Shown here: positions 17,826 to 27,686 of the stretch, piece by piece
Layout of the letters: every line of letters begins with the position of its first letter
Position numbering within the stretch: the stretch's first letter is position 1
Origin: Bacteroidales bacterium
GTDB taxonomy: Bacteria > Bacteroidota > Bacteroidia > Bacteroidales > UBA932
Length of the DNA stretch: 64,000 nt
Direction: 5' to 3'
NCBI GenBank assembly: GCA_016281015.1
Contig: JAEEHS010000007.1
Location: forward strand, 1 to 64,000
Notes under the pieces: model-generated
Databases searched by the model: none
What the model saw: only the letters and a program-made list of their open reading frames with translations
Told to the model about the DNA's origin: nothing
Translations under genes and position numbers: made by a program

Positions 17826-18482
17826 ATGAAGCAACTCATCTCCATCGTTTTCGCCCTCTGCCTCTGCGCTGCAGCCTGGGCCCAGGAAAAGCCCGATTCC
17901 CCCATGTGGTTCGACTCCGGAATGCTCTATTTCGGGAACAAGACGGCTCACGTCACCTCCGATACATTCGCCTCGACAGTGGGTGCCTGGAAAGTCGGCC
18001 GGGCCCATATCGCCATCAGCGCCGAGACCACTCCCGAAATGATCATCCAACTTCTCATGGCCGTTCCCTTCAAGGACGTCAGTTACAGCCTCACCCTGGA
18101 CAAAGACCGTATCGCGGCCAGTTCGGCCACAGAGCGCTATTACCGCAACCTGCCTGAAACGGAGGGCATTCCTTTCACCTCCGCCGATGTCAAACCCTTG
18201 TTTGTCGACGGCTCCATGGAGGAATGGATCCGGAAGAAAGCCGACGAACTCTATCCCCGCGAATGCTGGGAAAACGGCATCCAGGGCCGTGTTCTGGTCC
18301 AGTTCACCATCGACGAAAACGGACGTGTCGGCAATGTGAAGGTTCTGCGCGGCGCCGCTCCCCAACTGGACGAAATCGCCCAGAGGATTGTCTTATCCAT
18401 GCCCGACTGGCGTCCCGCCTGTGATGCTGCCGGAAAACCCATCAAAGTCTCCTACAACATCCCGATCATCTTCAAGCACTGA
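17826..18482 (+). CDS. secreted protein with TonB C-terminal domain
   Basis: The 218-aa product has a cleavable signal peptide (MKQLISIVFALCLCAAAWAQ) rather than the membrane anchor of a true TonB. A central region of unknown fold (about residues 25-125) follows. A C-terminal TonB-like domain (about 145-218) is seen in GRVLVQFTIDENGRVGNVKVLRG and PDWRPACDAAGKP. Stand-alone secreted TonB-C proteins are frequent in Bacteroidota; energy transduction cannot be assumed without an anchor. Its last 11 bp overlap convergent ispG. Confidence 0.8.
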   Translation: MKQLISIVFALCLCAAAWAQEKPDSPMWFDSGMLYFGNKTAHVTSDTFASTVGAWKVGRAHIAISAETTPEMIIQLLMAVPFKDVSYSLTLDKDRIAASSATERYYRNLPETEGIPFTSADVKPLFVDGSMEEWIRKKADELYPRECWENGIQGRVLVQFTIDENGRVGNVKVLRGAAPQLDEIAQRIVLSMPDWRPACDAAGKPIKVSYNIPIIFKH

Positions 18483-19734
18483 ACTCTTTGATCAGTTCAA
18501 CCAGCTTTTCCACGGCCTCGGCCTCGGGGATGTGGCGGATGACGGGGGTACGGCCGCGGTAGAGGGTGACAAGCCCACGGCCTTCGCCGACGTAGCCGTA
18601 GTCGGCGTCAGCCATTTCGCCGGGTCCGTTGACGATACAGCCCATCACGGCGATGACGACATTGCTGAAACCGGCGGTGGCCGCTTTGACCCGCTCAAAG
18701 GTTCCCTGGAGGTCGTACATCGTACGGCCGCAGCCGGGGCAGGCGATGTATTCGGGGCGGTAGAATCTCTTGCGGCAGGCCTGGAGGATTTCGTCGTGGA
18801 GTGTGGCGTCATCACAGGCAAAATCTTCGATCTCCCCGCGAAGCAGCTTGGGCCCATAGGCACAGGCCGCATCCAGTATATAGCGCTCCCGTTCAGTTAG
18901 CTGGCAGGGGATGCTTCCAGTATGCGCCAGCCCATAACGTTCGGCCAAATAATAGGCCGTAGAAAGTTCATTCTCAGGCGGTTCCGTCAGGGAAACGCGC
19001 ACGGTATTGCCGATACCCTCTTCCAGCAGGGTCGCGATGGCGACAGCGGATTTGATGCGTCCGGCGTCACCGTTGCCGGCCTCCGTCACTCCGACATGCA
19101 GCGCAGCGACGACACCCCGCTTGCGCATCAGGCGGGCCAGGGCGCGGTAGGCTTCGACCATGACGACCGTGTTGGAGGCCTTCAGGGAAATGACGACCTT
19201 ATCTTGGAAATCCGCTTCGATGGCCATCTCCAGCCACTCCATCGCAGCAAGGGCCATCGCCTCGGGGGTGTTTCCGTATTTTTCCGTGATATAGCTCCCC
19301 AGAGAACCATGGTTGATCCCGATCCGGATGGCCGTCCCATAGACTTTGCATTTTTCCATCAGGACCGCGAAACGCTCGCGCGCTTTCTCATGGACCGGAT
19401 GGAAGTTGCCGGGATTGATGCGGATCTTGTCCGCAATTCCGGGCAGGGCCATGGCGATGTCGCTGGAAAAATGGACATCGGCCACCAGCGGACGGAAAAC
19501 GCCCTTTTCGTGGAGCGCATCCCGAATCTGACGCAGGTTTTCAACGTCCTGGAGCGTCGGAACGGTGATGCGGATGAGTTCTGCCCCTTTGCGGGAGAGG
19601 GTGATACACTGACGGACGGTCGCCGCCACATCGCCCGTGGACGTATTGCACATCGTCTGGACGACAATTGGATGACCGCTTCCGATCAGGACGGCATGCG
19701 CTCCGGATCCGACTTTAACGCTTAATGTCTCCAT
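18472..19734 (-). CDS. ispG: 4-hydroxy-3-methylbut-2-enyl diphosphate synthase, shortened form
   Basis: IspG is the [4Fe-4S] enzyme making HMBPP from MEcPP in the non-mevalonate isoprenoid pathway. The 420-aa product has the TIM-barrel domain (VQTMCNTSTGD, KIRINPGN, RIGINHGSLG) and the cluster domain with cysteines in CPGCGRTMYDLQ and VMGCIVNGPGEMADADYGYVG. Bacteroidota enzymes are usually about 600 residues, with a ~260-residue A* domain between these parts; here only about 70 residues remain. The cluster-domain wording (ILQACRKRF...EYIACPGCGRT) still follows the phylum's type. The ATG at 19734 overlaps the upstream gene by 20 nt; 19743 is an alternative. Confidence 0.92.
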   Translation of the reverse strand: METLSVKVGSGAHAVLIGSGHPIVVQTMCNTSTGDVAATVRQCITLSRKGAELIRITVPTLQDVENLRQIRDALHEKGVFRPLVADVHFSSDIAMALPGIADKIRINPGNFHPVHEKARERFAVLMEKCKVYGTAIRIGINHGSLGSYITEKYGNTPEAMALAAMEWLEMAIEADFQDKVVISLKASNTVVMVEAYRALARLMRKRGVVAALHVGVTEAGNGDAGRIKSAVAIATLLEEGIGNTVRVSLTEPPENELSTAYYLAERYGLAHTGSIPCQLTERERYILDAACAYGPKLLRGEIEDFACDDATLHDEILQACRKRFYRPEYIACPGCGRTMYDLQGTFERVKAATAGFSNVVIAVMGCIVNGPGEMADADYGYVGEGRGLVTLYRGRTPVIRHIPEAEAVEKLVELIKEFSA

Positions 19735-20581
19735 CTTGCTCATATTGAAGGGTTTCCCTGGCCAGGCGGCGCAGTTCCCTGTGGGAACGGCCATAACGCT
19801 TGGACAGATGGAAATAGACGCCGAGGGTCACATTGAAATTCAGTGGATAGGCGTAACGATAGTAGTAGGGGCTGTAATAATCCGGCGCATAATAGGGCGA
19901 CCAGCCCCATTTGGCCATGCCCATAATGTGGATTTCGACGGGTTCGAAGACCAGGCCGAAGCCCAGACCGCCCCGGACACCGTAACTCCAGCGCTTGTCG
20001 TGCTCTGTAAAGCCGTTGAGATGCTCCGGAGCGACCGCGGGGCCGTCCCGGTGGACATCGATCCGATATCCCCCGAAAAGGCCGATTTTCAGCATCCCTT
20101 TGAAATGGTCCCCGAACTCCGCATGGAAATGCGATAGCAGGAAGGCTTCCGGAACGCGCATGACGGCGGAATAGGCCCCGTCCGTCGTAGAGCGGTAGGT
20201 CTTTCCGTTGGACTCGTATTCTTTGAATTCATATCCTTCGTAGTCCATCATGACGCCCAGTTCCGTGCCCATGTTCGGGAAGACGCCGAACATGGTCGCA
20301 TAGCGGGCGATGCTGATTCCGAAGGAGGGATAATTCAGATAGAGGTTGGTATAGCGGTCCGGATTGAAAAAACCCTTTTCCAAGGATACGCCGCCAAAGA
20401 CACCGACCATCCAGTAATCATTCAGCTTGAGTTTCGGAACCGTCACGGTATCAATGTATTCCGGAGTTATATCGTCCGGAAGGGAGAAGAACTGGGGCGG
20501 AGAGAATACTTTTTCCGGCTCCTGAGCAAACACACAGGGGGCCCACAGGCAGAGGAGCAGGAGGATGACGGACTTTCTCAT
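19715..20581 (-). CDS. predicted outer-membrane beta-barrel protein, unknown role
   Basis: The 288-aa product has a signal peptide (MRKSVILLLLCLWAPCVFAQ). The rest is rich in aromatic, glycine-punctuated strands (WMVGVFGGVSLEKGF, RWSYGVRGGLGFGLVF, FNVTLGVYFHL) typical of small outer-membrane barrels. A short basic tail follows the last strand, which is unusual because barrels normally end in an aromatic residue; it may be periplasmic. It overlaps the preceding lipoprotein gene by 4 nt and ispG by 20 nt. I do not recognise a named family. Confidence 0.65.
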   Translation of the reverse strand: MRKSVILLLLCLWAPCVFAQEPEKVFSPPQFFSLPDDITPEYIDTVTVPKLKLNDYWMVGVFGGVSLEKGFFNPDRYTNLYLNYPSFGISIARYATMFGVFPNMGTELGVMMDYEGYEFKEYESNGKTYRSTTDGAYSAVMRVPEAFLLSHFHAEFGDHFKGMLKIGLFGGYRIDVHRDGPAVAPEHLNGFTEHDKRWSYGVRGGLGFGLVFEPVEIHIMGMAKWGWSPYYAPDYYSPYYYRYAYPLNFNVTLGVYFHLSKRYGRSHRELRRLARETLQYEQDGDIKR

Positions 20582-22365
20582 CGGAACAGCTCCTCCACGT
20601 TGATTTGCTGGACCAGTTCGGTCCGTTCCGGAATCTTGATCAGGAACTGGTCGTCCAGCTTGTAGAATTTCACTTTTTCCGGCTGACGATGTTCCAGCAG
20701 GTTACCGGTGTCCACCAGGTTGTTCCGGTTCAAGTCCTCGGTCATCCGGATGCAGTAAGAGCCCTCCTTCAAATAGGGGAAGAGCAGGTCCATATCCTTC
20801 TCGATGATATAGCTGCGGAGCACCTTGTCCCGTTTTTCCGTCAGGAGTTCCACAATGTACTTGTTGTGGACGCCGGAGAGTTCGAGGGTCAGGGAAGAGA
20901 GTTTCTCGTCATTGGGAAGGGTGACTTTCATCTCCGTACTGTCGTTGTAGAAACCGTTGACATCCCGGAACTTCCGGTGGGGGACCTTCAGGAAATAATC
21001 ATATCCCGGCATCAGTTTGTCGTCGGGCATGATGGTAAAGCGGCGGAGGTTCGTCGAGTCCCGCGTCACCTTGTACTTCATCTTCGCCTCCTGCTGGCGG
21101 GGATTGACGCTGCGCATCAAGAGCGAATCCCAGGCCTCCTGGATCAAAGGGTACTTGAATTCCAGCTGGAAACCATACTGCTCGACGGTAGAGGCTTCTG
21201 CCGTGGAGGTATAGACGGCGATGGTGTCCTCGTGCTTGATGTCACGGCGGGAAGATTTCTGGAGCTCCGCCCGCAGTTTCTTATCCAGGGCCAGTTTGAT
21301 CTTTTCATCCGTGGGAACCAGTTGGCCGAGCGTGTCCGTCTTGTCATAGTTGACCGTCAGATGGAGCGTATCCGGCATCTTCCGCTGGTCGTTGACCCAG
21401 ATCTCCAGCGAGTCATACTGCGGATTGAACTGGGTGATGAGTTTTTCCTGGGGGAGGCCTTTGATCCTCAGGGAATGGACGTTGGCGCCCGGGGCCATGA
21501 AAGTCAGGTAGGCGGTTCTGAGTCCGACCCGCTCCTTCTTGACAATCAGCTGCTTAGACGGTTTTTCCCGGAACAGGCTCAGGGCGATGTCCTCCTTGCG
21601 GGCCAGGCAGAGGGCCGTATCCTTCATGTCGAACTTCTTGAGTTCGTAGAGTGAATCCGTATAGACCGTCTTCGGTTGGAAAAGGCTGTCCAGGAAAGCG
21701 ACCGTCTCGCTCTCCGGATCGTAGATATTGTTGTTGTTGGCGTCCCGGATGGCATAGACCCGGTAGAGGGTGTCCTGAACGTTCCGGAGACTGAAAAAGC
21801 CCCAGTCGTCGGTCTTGGTGGCCGCATCGGGCCGGTGGAGGAACACGGCGGAGTCTGCATGGTCCTTATACAGCAGGACGGTGGCCCCTTTGACCGGCAT
21901 CAGGGAATTGCAGTCCTGGACCAGGCCGGTCATGCACATCGAGTCAATCTGCGCCCCTGTGGAGAAGACCAGGGTATAGCCCGGAAACATGTTTCCCTCA
22001 TTGTTGTCGCCGATGGCGCCGGTGATGTCCAGGGTATAGGTCCGGTTGCTGTCGAGGTCCGACTCGAAGGAGATGACCACACTCTTTCCGTCCAGGCGGT
22101 ATTTGGGCTTTTTCTCCAGCGGCGGCGAGAGGAAGATATTGTTGGGGTCCTTCACTTGGACATACTCGTTGAAGGTAATCCGGATTTTCGTCCGGTGCGG
22201 TGACACGTTGACGGAACCCGGAAGAGGAAAGATCTTCGTGATGACGGGCGGAATCGTATCCTTGTCGCCTCCGGTCGGGGGCGTCGTCGTGTTCGCACAG
22301 CCGGACGGGAACATCAGAACCGTCAGGATGATCAGGGCCGGTATAAGGGGGAGGAATTTTCTCAT
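20578..22365 (-). CDS. lipoprotein with N-terminal Ig-like (Big_5) domain
   Basis: The 595-aa product has a lipoprotein signal ending in a lipobox (MFPSGC). A Thr/Pro linker leads to a Big_5 Ig-like domain (about residues 35-140, PPVITKIFPLPGSVNVSPHRT and a FSTG end). Further beta-rich segments follow, including a carboxypeptidase-regulatory-like region (CNSLMPVKGATVLLYKD; DDWGFFSLRNV). Similar proteins are common in Bacteroidota and of unknown function, probably exposed in the envelope. It overlaps the Rel gene and the barrel gene by 4 nt each (ATGA), so the three are likely co-translated. Confidence 0.78.
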   Translation of the reverse strand: MRKFLPLIPALIILTVLMFPSGCANTTTPPTGGDKDTIPPVITKIFPLPGSVNVSPHRTKIRITFNEYVQVKDPNNIFLSPPLEKKPKYRLDGKSVVISFESDLDSNRTYTLDITGAIGDNNEGNMFPGYTLVFSTGAQIDSMCMTGLVQDCNSLMPVKGATVLLYKDHADSAVFLHRPDAATKTDDWGFFSLRNVQDTLYRVYAIRDANNNNIYDPESETVAFLDSLFQPKTVYTDSLYELKKFDMKDTALCLARKEDIALSLFREKPSKQLIVKKERVGLRTAYLTFMAPGANVHSLRIKGLPQEKLITQFNPQYDSLEIWVNDQRKMPDTLHLTVNYDKTDTLGQLVPTDEKIKLALDKKLRAELQKSSRRDIKHEDTIAVYTSTAEASTVEQYGFQLEFKYPLIQEAWDSLLMRSVNPRQQEAKMKYKVTRDSTNLRRFTIMPDDKLMPGYDYFLKVPHRKFRDVNGFYNDSTEMKVTLPNDEKLSSLTLELSGVHNKYIVELLTEKRDKVLRSYIIEKDMDLLFPYLKEGSYCIRMTEDLNRNNLVDTGNLLEHRQPEKVKFYKLDDQFLIKIPERTELVQQINVEELFR

Positions 22366-24572
22366 AGCTCGCTTCTCGATACGTTTTCGATGCCGTCGAT
22401 GCTGGAAATCTTCTTGATCATCTTCTCCAGGATGTCCTTCGAGGAGACGTACAGGTCGATATAACCTTCGAAGATGCCGTTTTCTGTGGCGAGGTTCAGC
22501 CGGCGCATGTTGACACCCATCACCAGCGACAGATAACGGGAAATCTCGTTCAATAGTCCCACGCGGTCGATTCCCTTGAGAGACAGGCGGACCAGGAAAG
22601 AACGGTCGCGGACTTCTTCCAGCCAGCGCGGAACCACGACGCGGTCGCCATGGACACTGGCCTGGCTTTCAGCCTGCGGGCAGGATTTCTTGTGGACGGT
22701 GACGGTGCCGTCCGGCTCCTTGAATCCGATGACGGCGTCTCCGGGAATGGGATGGCAGCAGGGAGCGATGACAAAGCGCGGGCCGCCCTCGGCACCGATG
22801 ATATAGGCGCTCTCCTTGCGGTTATCCTCATGTCCGAAGAGCTTGCGGATCAGCGACAGACGGAAGCGGGAACGTTTCAGCACCTCGGAGAGGTTGCTCA
22901 GTTTCAGAATCCCGATCCCGATCCGGTAATAGAGTTCATCGCGTGTCGGCACATGATAAGCCACCTCAATGCGCTGCAGCGTATCCTCGTCCAGCTTGTA
23001 CCCCAGGGAAGAGACCTGCTCCTCCAGGGTTTTCCGGCCAAAGTCAAGGGTCTGCCGCCGTTCGTTGCGGAAATAATCCGTGACCACGCTCCGCGCCCGG
23101 TGGGTCTGGAGGAACTGGAGCCATTCGCGCTGGGGCTTGGCTTCTTCGGCCGTGATGATCTCGATCTGGTCTCCGGTCTTGGCCACATGGTCCAACGAGA
23201 CCAGCCGCTGGTTGACTTTGGCCGCGATGGCCTTGTTGCCGATCTCCGTATGGATCTGATAGGCAAAGTCCAGCACCGTCGCCCCTTTCTGGATGGTCTT
23301 CTGGTCGCCTTTCGGCGTAAAGACGTATATCTCGCTGGATGTCAGGTCATTGTGGATAATGTCCAGCAGTTCCAGCGCATTGACGTCCGGATTGACGAGG
23401 ATGTCCTTGATGCGGGCCAGCCAGGTGTCCATTTCGTTGTCACCGATGTAACCGTTCCGCTTGTAGGCCCAGTGGGCCGCAATGCCTTTTTCTGCGATGT
23501 CATCCATCCTCCGGGTGCGGATCTGGACCTCTACCCAGATGCCGGAAGGACTCAGCAGGGTACAGTGCAGGGCCTCATAACCATTGGCCTTGGGGTGCTT
23601 GACCCAGTCGCGGAGGCGCTCCGGCATATAGCGGTAAATCCCTGTGACAATGGAGAATACGTGATAACACTGGTCGCGTTCCGTTTCCTGCGACGCCACA
23701 TCGGCATCGAAGATGATGCGGATGGCGTACAGGTCATACACCTCGTCGAAGGGAATGTTCTTCTCCTGCATCTTGTGCCAGGCGGAGTAGGGAGTCTTGA
23801 CCCGTTTTTTGATCTCGTAATGGAATCCCGCTTTTTTGAGGGCCGCATCGATGGGAGCGACGAAGGCTTCGATCTCCGCCTTGCTTCCTTCGATATTCTG
23901 GTTGATGCGGGCGGCTATCTCCCGGTAGGCGTCCGGCTCCTTGTATTTGAGCCAGATGTTTTCCAGTTCGGACTTGACGCTGTACAGACCCAGCCGATGG
24001 GCCAGGGGAATGAAGATGAACATCGTCTCCGAAAGGATCTTGTCCCGCTTGTGTTCCGGCATGAATTCAATGGTCCGGCAATTGTGGAGGCGGTCCGCCA
24101 GTTTGATCAACACCACGCGCACATCATCGTTGAGCGTCAGCAGGATCCGTTTGAAATTCTCGGCCTGGAGGCTTTCCGGCGGCATGTCGTCCTGCTTGGT
24201 GTCCAGCACATTCTTGATTTTGGTCAGGCCGTCCACCAGGGTGGCAATCTTGTCTCCGAAGATGCCGCGAAGGTCCTCTATCGTATATTCCGTATCCTCG
24301 ACGACGTCATGGAGCAGGGCCGCAGAGATGGATTTATACCCGAGGCCGATGTTATCCACGACAATCTGGGCGACGGCGATGGGATGGAGCATATAAGGCT
24401 CTCCACTGCGTCGGCGCACGTTTTTATGGGCCTCGTTGGCGAACTTGAAAGCCTTCTCCACAATCCCCAGTTCCCGCTCGGAAGCGCAGCGCCGCTGGGC
24501 GGAAGCGCGCAGGACGGCCCAGTCACGCTCGATGAGTTGATAATCCTTCTCTGTAAACTCTGAATATGCCAT
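22362..24572 (-). CDS. bifunctional (p)ppGpp synthetase/hydrolase (Rel/SpoT family)
   Basis: This is the stringent-response enzyme that makes and degrades (p)ppGpp. The 736-aa product has the HD hydrolase domain (HPIAVAQIV, LLHDVVEDTEYT), the synthetase domain (YDLYAIRIIFD, HPKANGYEALHCTL, EVQIRTRRMDDIAEKGIAAHW), a TGS domain (VFTPKGDQKTIQKGATVLDFAY) and a C-terminal ACT domain. Both catalytic halves look complete, so it is the single long RSH type. It sits 3 nt after the yihY-type gene and overlaps the lipoprotein gene. Confidence 0.96.
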   Translation of the reverse strand: MAYSEFTEKDYQLIERDWAVLRASAQRRCASERELGIVEKAFKFANEAHKNVRRRSGEPYMLHPIAVAQIVVDNIGLGYKSISAALLHDVVEDTEYTIEDLRGIFGDKIATLVDGLTKIKNVLDTKQDDMPPESLQAENFKRILLTLNDDVRVVLIKLADRLHNCRTIEFMPEHKRDKILSETMFIFIPLAHRLGLYSVKSELENIWLKYKEPDAYREIAARINQNIEGSKAEIEAFVAPIDAALKKAGFHYEIKKRVKTPYSAWHKMQEKNIPFDEVYDLYAIRIIFDADVASQETERDQCYHVFSIVTGIYRYMPERLRDWVKHPKANGYEALHCTLLSPSGIWVEVQIRTRRMDDIAEKGIAAHWAYKRNGYIGDNEMDTWLARIKDILVNPDVNALELLDIIHNDLTSSEIYVFTPKGDQKTIQKGATVLDFAYQIHTEIGNKAIAAKVNQRLVSLDHVAKTGDQIEIITAEEAKPQREWLQFLQTHRARSVVTDYFRNERRQTLDFGRKTLEEQVSSLGYKLDEDTLQRIEVAYHVPTRDELYYRIGIGILKLSNLSEVLKRSRFRLSLIRKLFGHEDNRKESAYIIGAEGGPRFVIAPCCHPIPGDAVIGFKEPDGTVTVHKKSCPQAESQASVHGDRVVVPRWLEEVRDRSFLVRLSLKGIDRVGLLNEISRYLSLVMGVNMRRLNLATENGIFEGYIDLYVSSKDILEKMIKKISSIDGIENVSRSEL

Positions 24573-24575
24573 AAC

Positions 24576-25595
24576 TTATCTTTTCTTCAGATGCATGTGC
24601 CGGCGGTCGCTTTCAATCTTATCATCCAGTTCCTGGATACTCTTTTCGTACTGCTTCCAGTTTTGGAAAGCGTAGGACAGTTCGGCGCCGTACAGGATGA
24701 TGGTCCATCCGAAATTCAGCCAGACCATAAAGAGGGGAATGGCGGCAAGGACACCGTACACGGCGCTTTGCTTCGCCACCATGACCTGGGTCTCCAGGTA
24801 GAGGTACTGGATCAGCGTGAAGCCGATACCGGCGATGAGCGCTCCCTTGAAGGCATGCCGGTACTGGACCTTGGTCCCGGGAATCCATTTGAACATCAGG
24901 CTCATCAGCAGGATGGCCATCACGGCGAACAGGGCCCAGGACAGCAGGCTCCGTACCTGCTCCGACAGGAAGAAGTCCCCAGGGAAGATCAGGGTCAGCA
25001 CCTGGGAATAGAGCACCGTTCCGGAGAAGAACAACAGGATCACGAAAGGGGAGAGCAGCAGGACGCCGAAGCCGATGCCCAGGGAACGCAGGAAATTCTG
25101 TTCCTTCTCCACTTTCCAGACATTGTTGAAGACCCGACGGACGGAAAGCATCAGCCAGATGAGGATCCAGATGAAGGAGAGCATGCTGATAAAGCCGAAG
25201 AGACCGCTCTGGGCCGTTGTAAGGATGTTGTTCGCCGCATTCAGCAGCGCTCCGATGAGCCGCTCATTGTTGACGTTGGCATACAGGAAGTCCGCCAGCT
25301 GGTCGGAAAGGCCCACACCGGCCGTCAGGTAGAAGGCAATGGCCAGGAAGGGGACAACCGACATCATGGACTGATAGGCGAGCGCCGTCACCTGGAAGCC
25401 GATTTTCTGGTCGGAGAACGTGTCCATCATCAGGTACACGATCTTGGCGTCCCGGAGCATACGGGACTTCCATTTCCCGAGGTCTTCGTGTTTGACAAGC
25501 CACATGTCGTGCGTGAAGAAGCTGACAATGTTCCCGATCCAGATGGCGAGCCACCGGATCAGGACCTGAATGGAATGAATCAGCCGCTTGATCAT
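24576..25595 (-). CDS. YihY/BrkB-family inner-membrane protein
   Basis: The 339-aa product has a ~75-residue N-terminal part and then six predicted membrane helices. It shows the family pattern LAYQSMMSVVPFLAIAFYLTA and, near the end, LFMVWLNFGWTIILYGAELSYAF. The role of the family is not settled. The C-terminal ~25 residues are charged and cytoplasmic. It lies 3 nt after ligA and 3 nt before the Rel gene in the same run. Confidence 0.88.
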   Translation of the reverse strand: MIKRLIHSIQVLIRWLAIWIGNIVSFFTHDMWLVKHEDLGKWKSRMLRDAKIVYLMMDTFSDQKIGFQVTALAYQSMMSVVPFLAIAFYLTAGVGLSDQLADFLYANVNNERLIGALLNAANNILTTAQSGLFGFISMLSFIWILIWLMLSVRRVFNNVWKVEKEQNFLRSLGIGFGVLLLSPFVILLFFSGTVLYSQVLTLIFPGDFFLSEQVRSLLSWALFAVMAILLMSLMFKWIPGTKVQYRHAFKGALIAGIGFTLIQYLYLETQVMVAKQSAVYGVLAAIPLFMVWLNFGWTIILYGAELSYAFQNWKQYEKSIQELDDKIESDRRHMHLKKR

Positions 25596-25598
25596 CGC

Positions 25599-27653
25599 TT
25601 AAAACAAAGTTGGTTCCACTTCATCCCGGACGCTCTCGGGGGAGGGAGCTTCCATCCCCGGCAGCAGCAAGCGGAAGTCAGCCTCCGAGAGGACCCGTAT
25701 GCCCAGCTCGGCCGCCTTCTTCATCTTTTCCGGTCCCGGTTTTTCGCCGGCGAGCAGGAAGGAGGTCTTTCCCGAAAGCGAAGAACTGTTCTTGCCGCCA
25801 TGGGCCTCGATCAGCGCCTTCATCTCGTCGCGGGAAATGCTGAAATTGCCGCTGATGACAATGCTCTGGCCCATCAGGGCCTCAGAAGCCGCCTCGGCGG
25901 GGGATTCGACGGACAGTTGCAATCCGGCCGCCTTCAGGCGGGAAATCTCTTCCAGGTGACGAGGGTCACGGAAATAGGTGACCACACTCTCCGCAATGAC
26001 CTCGCCGACATCCCGCACCTCGAGCAGTTCCTCTTTCGTGGCTGCCGCAATGGCGTCGATATTCCCGAAATGACGGGCGATGTCCCGCGCCGTCGTCTCA
26101 CCGACAAAGCGAATCCCAATCGCGAAAAGGACCCGCTCGAAACTCACCTTCCGCGATTGACGGATACTGTCCAGAAAACGCCTGGCGGAGCGTTCCTTCC
26201 ATCCTTCCAGCAGGAGGAGTTCCCGCTCGCTCAGGTCATAGAAATCCGCTGGTGTCCGGACCAGGTCGAGCGAGTAAAGCTGTTCCACGGTCGCCTCGCC
26301 GCAGAGGATGTTCATCGCCTTGCGGGAGACGAAATGCTCAAGTTTGCCTTTGATCTGCGTCGGGCAGCCATCCGTATTCGGGCAGAACCATTTGGCCTCG
26401 CCCTCGGACTTGACCAGCGGCGTCCCGCAGTCGGGGCAGCGCAGCGGGAAAGAGGGGATCCGGGCGCCCGGAAGGCGCCGGGAAGGTTCCACAGCGGTAA
26501 TTTTCGGAATAATCTCGCCCCCCTTTTCGACATAGACGCAGTCTCCTTCATGAATGTCCAGCAGGCGCATCTGGTCCTCGTTCACAAGGGTGGCGCGTTT
26601 GACCATCGTCCCGGAAAGGAAGACCGGTTCCAGGTTGGCGACCGGCGTGACGGCACCGGTCCGTCCCACCTGGTAATCGATGGACAGGATTGGCGTCAGG
26701 GCCTGCTCGGCCTTGAATTTATAGGCGACGGCCCAGCGGGGTGACTTGGCCGTATAGCCCAGTTGCCGCTGGGAGTCCATCTCATTAATCTTGATCACAA
26801 TGCCGTCGGTGGCAAAGGGAAGATTCTTCCGCTCCGAGTCCCAATGGGCGATATAAGCCTCGATTTCGTTGATATCCTGGCAGATCCGGCGTTCGTGAGA
26901 GACCGGAAGGCCCCAGCTCTCCGCCGCACGGAGCGCCTCGTCATGGGTCTTGTAGTCCACCTGACCGGTCGGGATGTGGTAGAGCGTACACAGCAGACCG
27001 CGCCGTCCCACCTCTTCGGGATCCTGCAACTTGAGGGAACCGCTGGCGGCATTGCGCGGATTGGCGAAAAGAGGCTCTTCATTTACTTCCCGTTCCCGGT
27101 TCAGCCGTTCGAACGAGTCATAGGGCATCAGGATTTCGCCCCGGATCTCGAATTCGTCCGGGAATCCCGTTCCTTTCAGGACGTGAGGAATGTTGGCGAT
27201 CTGGCGGGCATTCGCGGTGACGTCATCGCCCATCACGCCATCCCCGCGGGTCAGGGCACGGAACAGGCGGCCGCCGCGGTAGGTCAGGCAGATGGCCGTT
27301 CCGTCAAATTTCAGTTCGCAGCAGAAAGTAAAGCCTCTGTCCAGGGATTTGACGGCGCGCTGGGCGAACTCTTCCACCTCCCCGATGGAATAGGTGTTCC
27401 CGAGCGAAAGCATCGGATATTTGTGGGGATACTTGGCAAAGCCGCCCTCGCTGTCCGAGCCCACGCGCTGGGTGGGGGAATCCGCTGTCCTGAGGTCCGG
27501 AAAAGCTGCTTCCAGCGCTTCCAGTTCGTGCATCAACTGGTCATAGTCGTAGTCCGACATCGTCGGCGCATTCTCGACATAATACTTCCGGCTGTTCTCC
27601 CAGAGAACGGCCTTCAGGGTCTCGATTCGTTGCTGTGCTTCCTGCCTTTGCAT
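25599..27653 (-). CDS. ligA: NAD-dependent DNA ligase
   Basis: LigA seals nicks in duplex DNA using NAD+. The 684-aa product has the Ia domain, the adenylation domain with catalytic lysine in ELKFDGTAICLTY, an OB fold and a four-cysteine zinc finger (CPDCGTP and, 19 residues on, CPNTDGC). Helix-hairpin-helix repeats and a C-terminal BRCT domain (QSIVISGNFSISRDEMKALIE) complete it. The ATG at 27653 was chosen for the domain start and for its distance of 33 nt from a strong promoter. It is the first gene of the six-gene run to ispG. Confidence 0.97.
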   Translation of the reverse strand: MQRQEAQQRIETLKAVLWENSRKYYVENAPTMSDYDYDQLMHELEALEAAFPDLRTADSPTQRVGSDSEGGFAKYPHKYPMLSLGNTYSIGEVEEFAQRAVKSLDRGFTFCCELKFDGTAICLTYRGGRLFRALTRGDGVMGDDVTANARQIANIPHVLKGTGFPDEFEIRGEILMPYDSFERLNREREVNEEPLFANPRNAASGSLKLQDPEEVGRRGLLCTLYHIPTGQVDYKTHDEALRAAESWGLPVSHERRICQDINEIEAYIAHWDSERKNLPFATDGIVIKINEMDSQRQLGYTAKSPRWAVAYKFKAEQALTPILSIDYQVGRTGAVTPVANLEPVFLSGTMVKRATLVNEDQMRLLDIHEGDCVYVEKGGEIIPKITAVEPSRRLPGARIPSFPLRCPDCGTPLVKSEGEAKWFCPNTDGCPTQIKGKLEHFVSRKAMNILCGEATVEQLYSLDLVRTPADFYDLSERELLLLEGWKERSARRFLDSIRQSRKVSFERVLFAIGIRFVGETTARDIARHFGNIDAIAAATKEELLEVRDVGEVIAESVVTYFRDPRHLEEISRLKAAGLQLSVESPAEAASEALMGQSIVISGNFSISRDEMKALIEAHGGKNSSSLSGKTSFLLAGEKPGPEKMKKAAELGIRVLSEADFRLLLPGMEAPSPESVRDEVEPTLF

Positions 27654-27686
27654 GTATCGTGCGCGCACGTGTATGTACGCAAGATA

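Noticed and set aside
22650..24563. 637-codon open frame on the + strand opposite the Rel gene
   Set aside because: It is antisense to a complete Rel/SpoT gene with all domains, and its translation is compositionally unlike a real protein.
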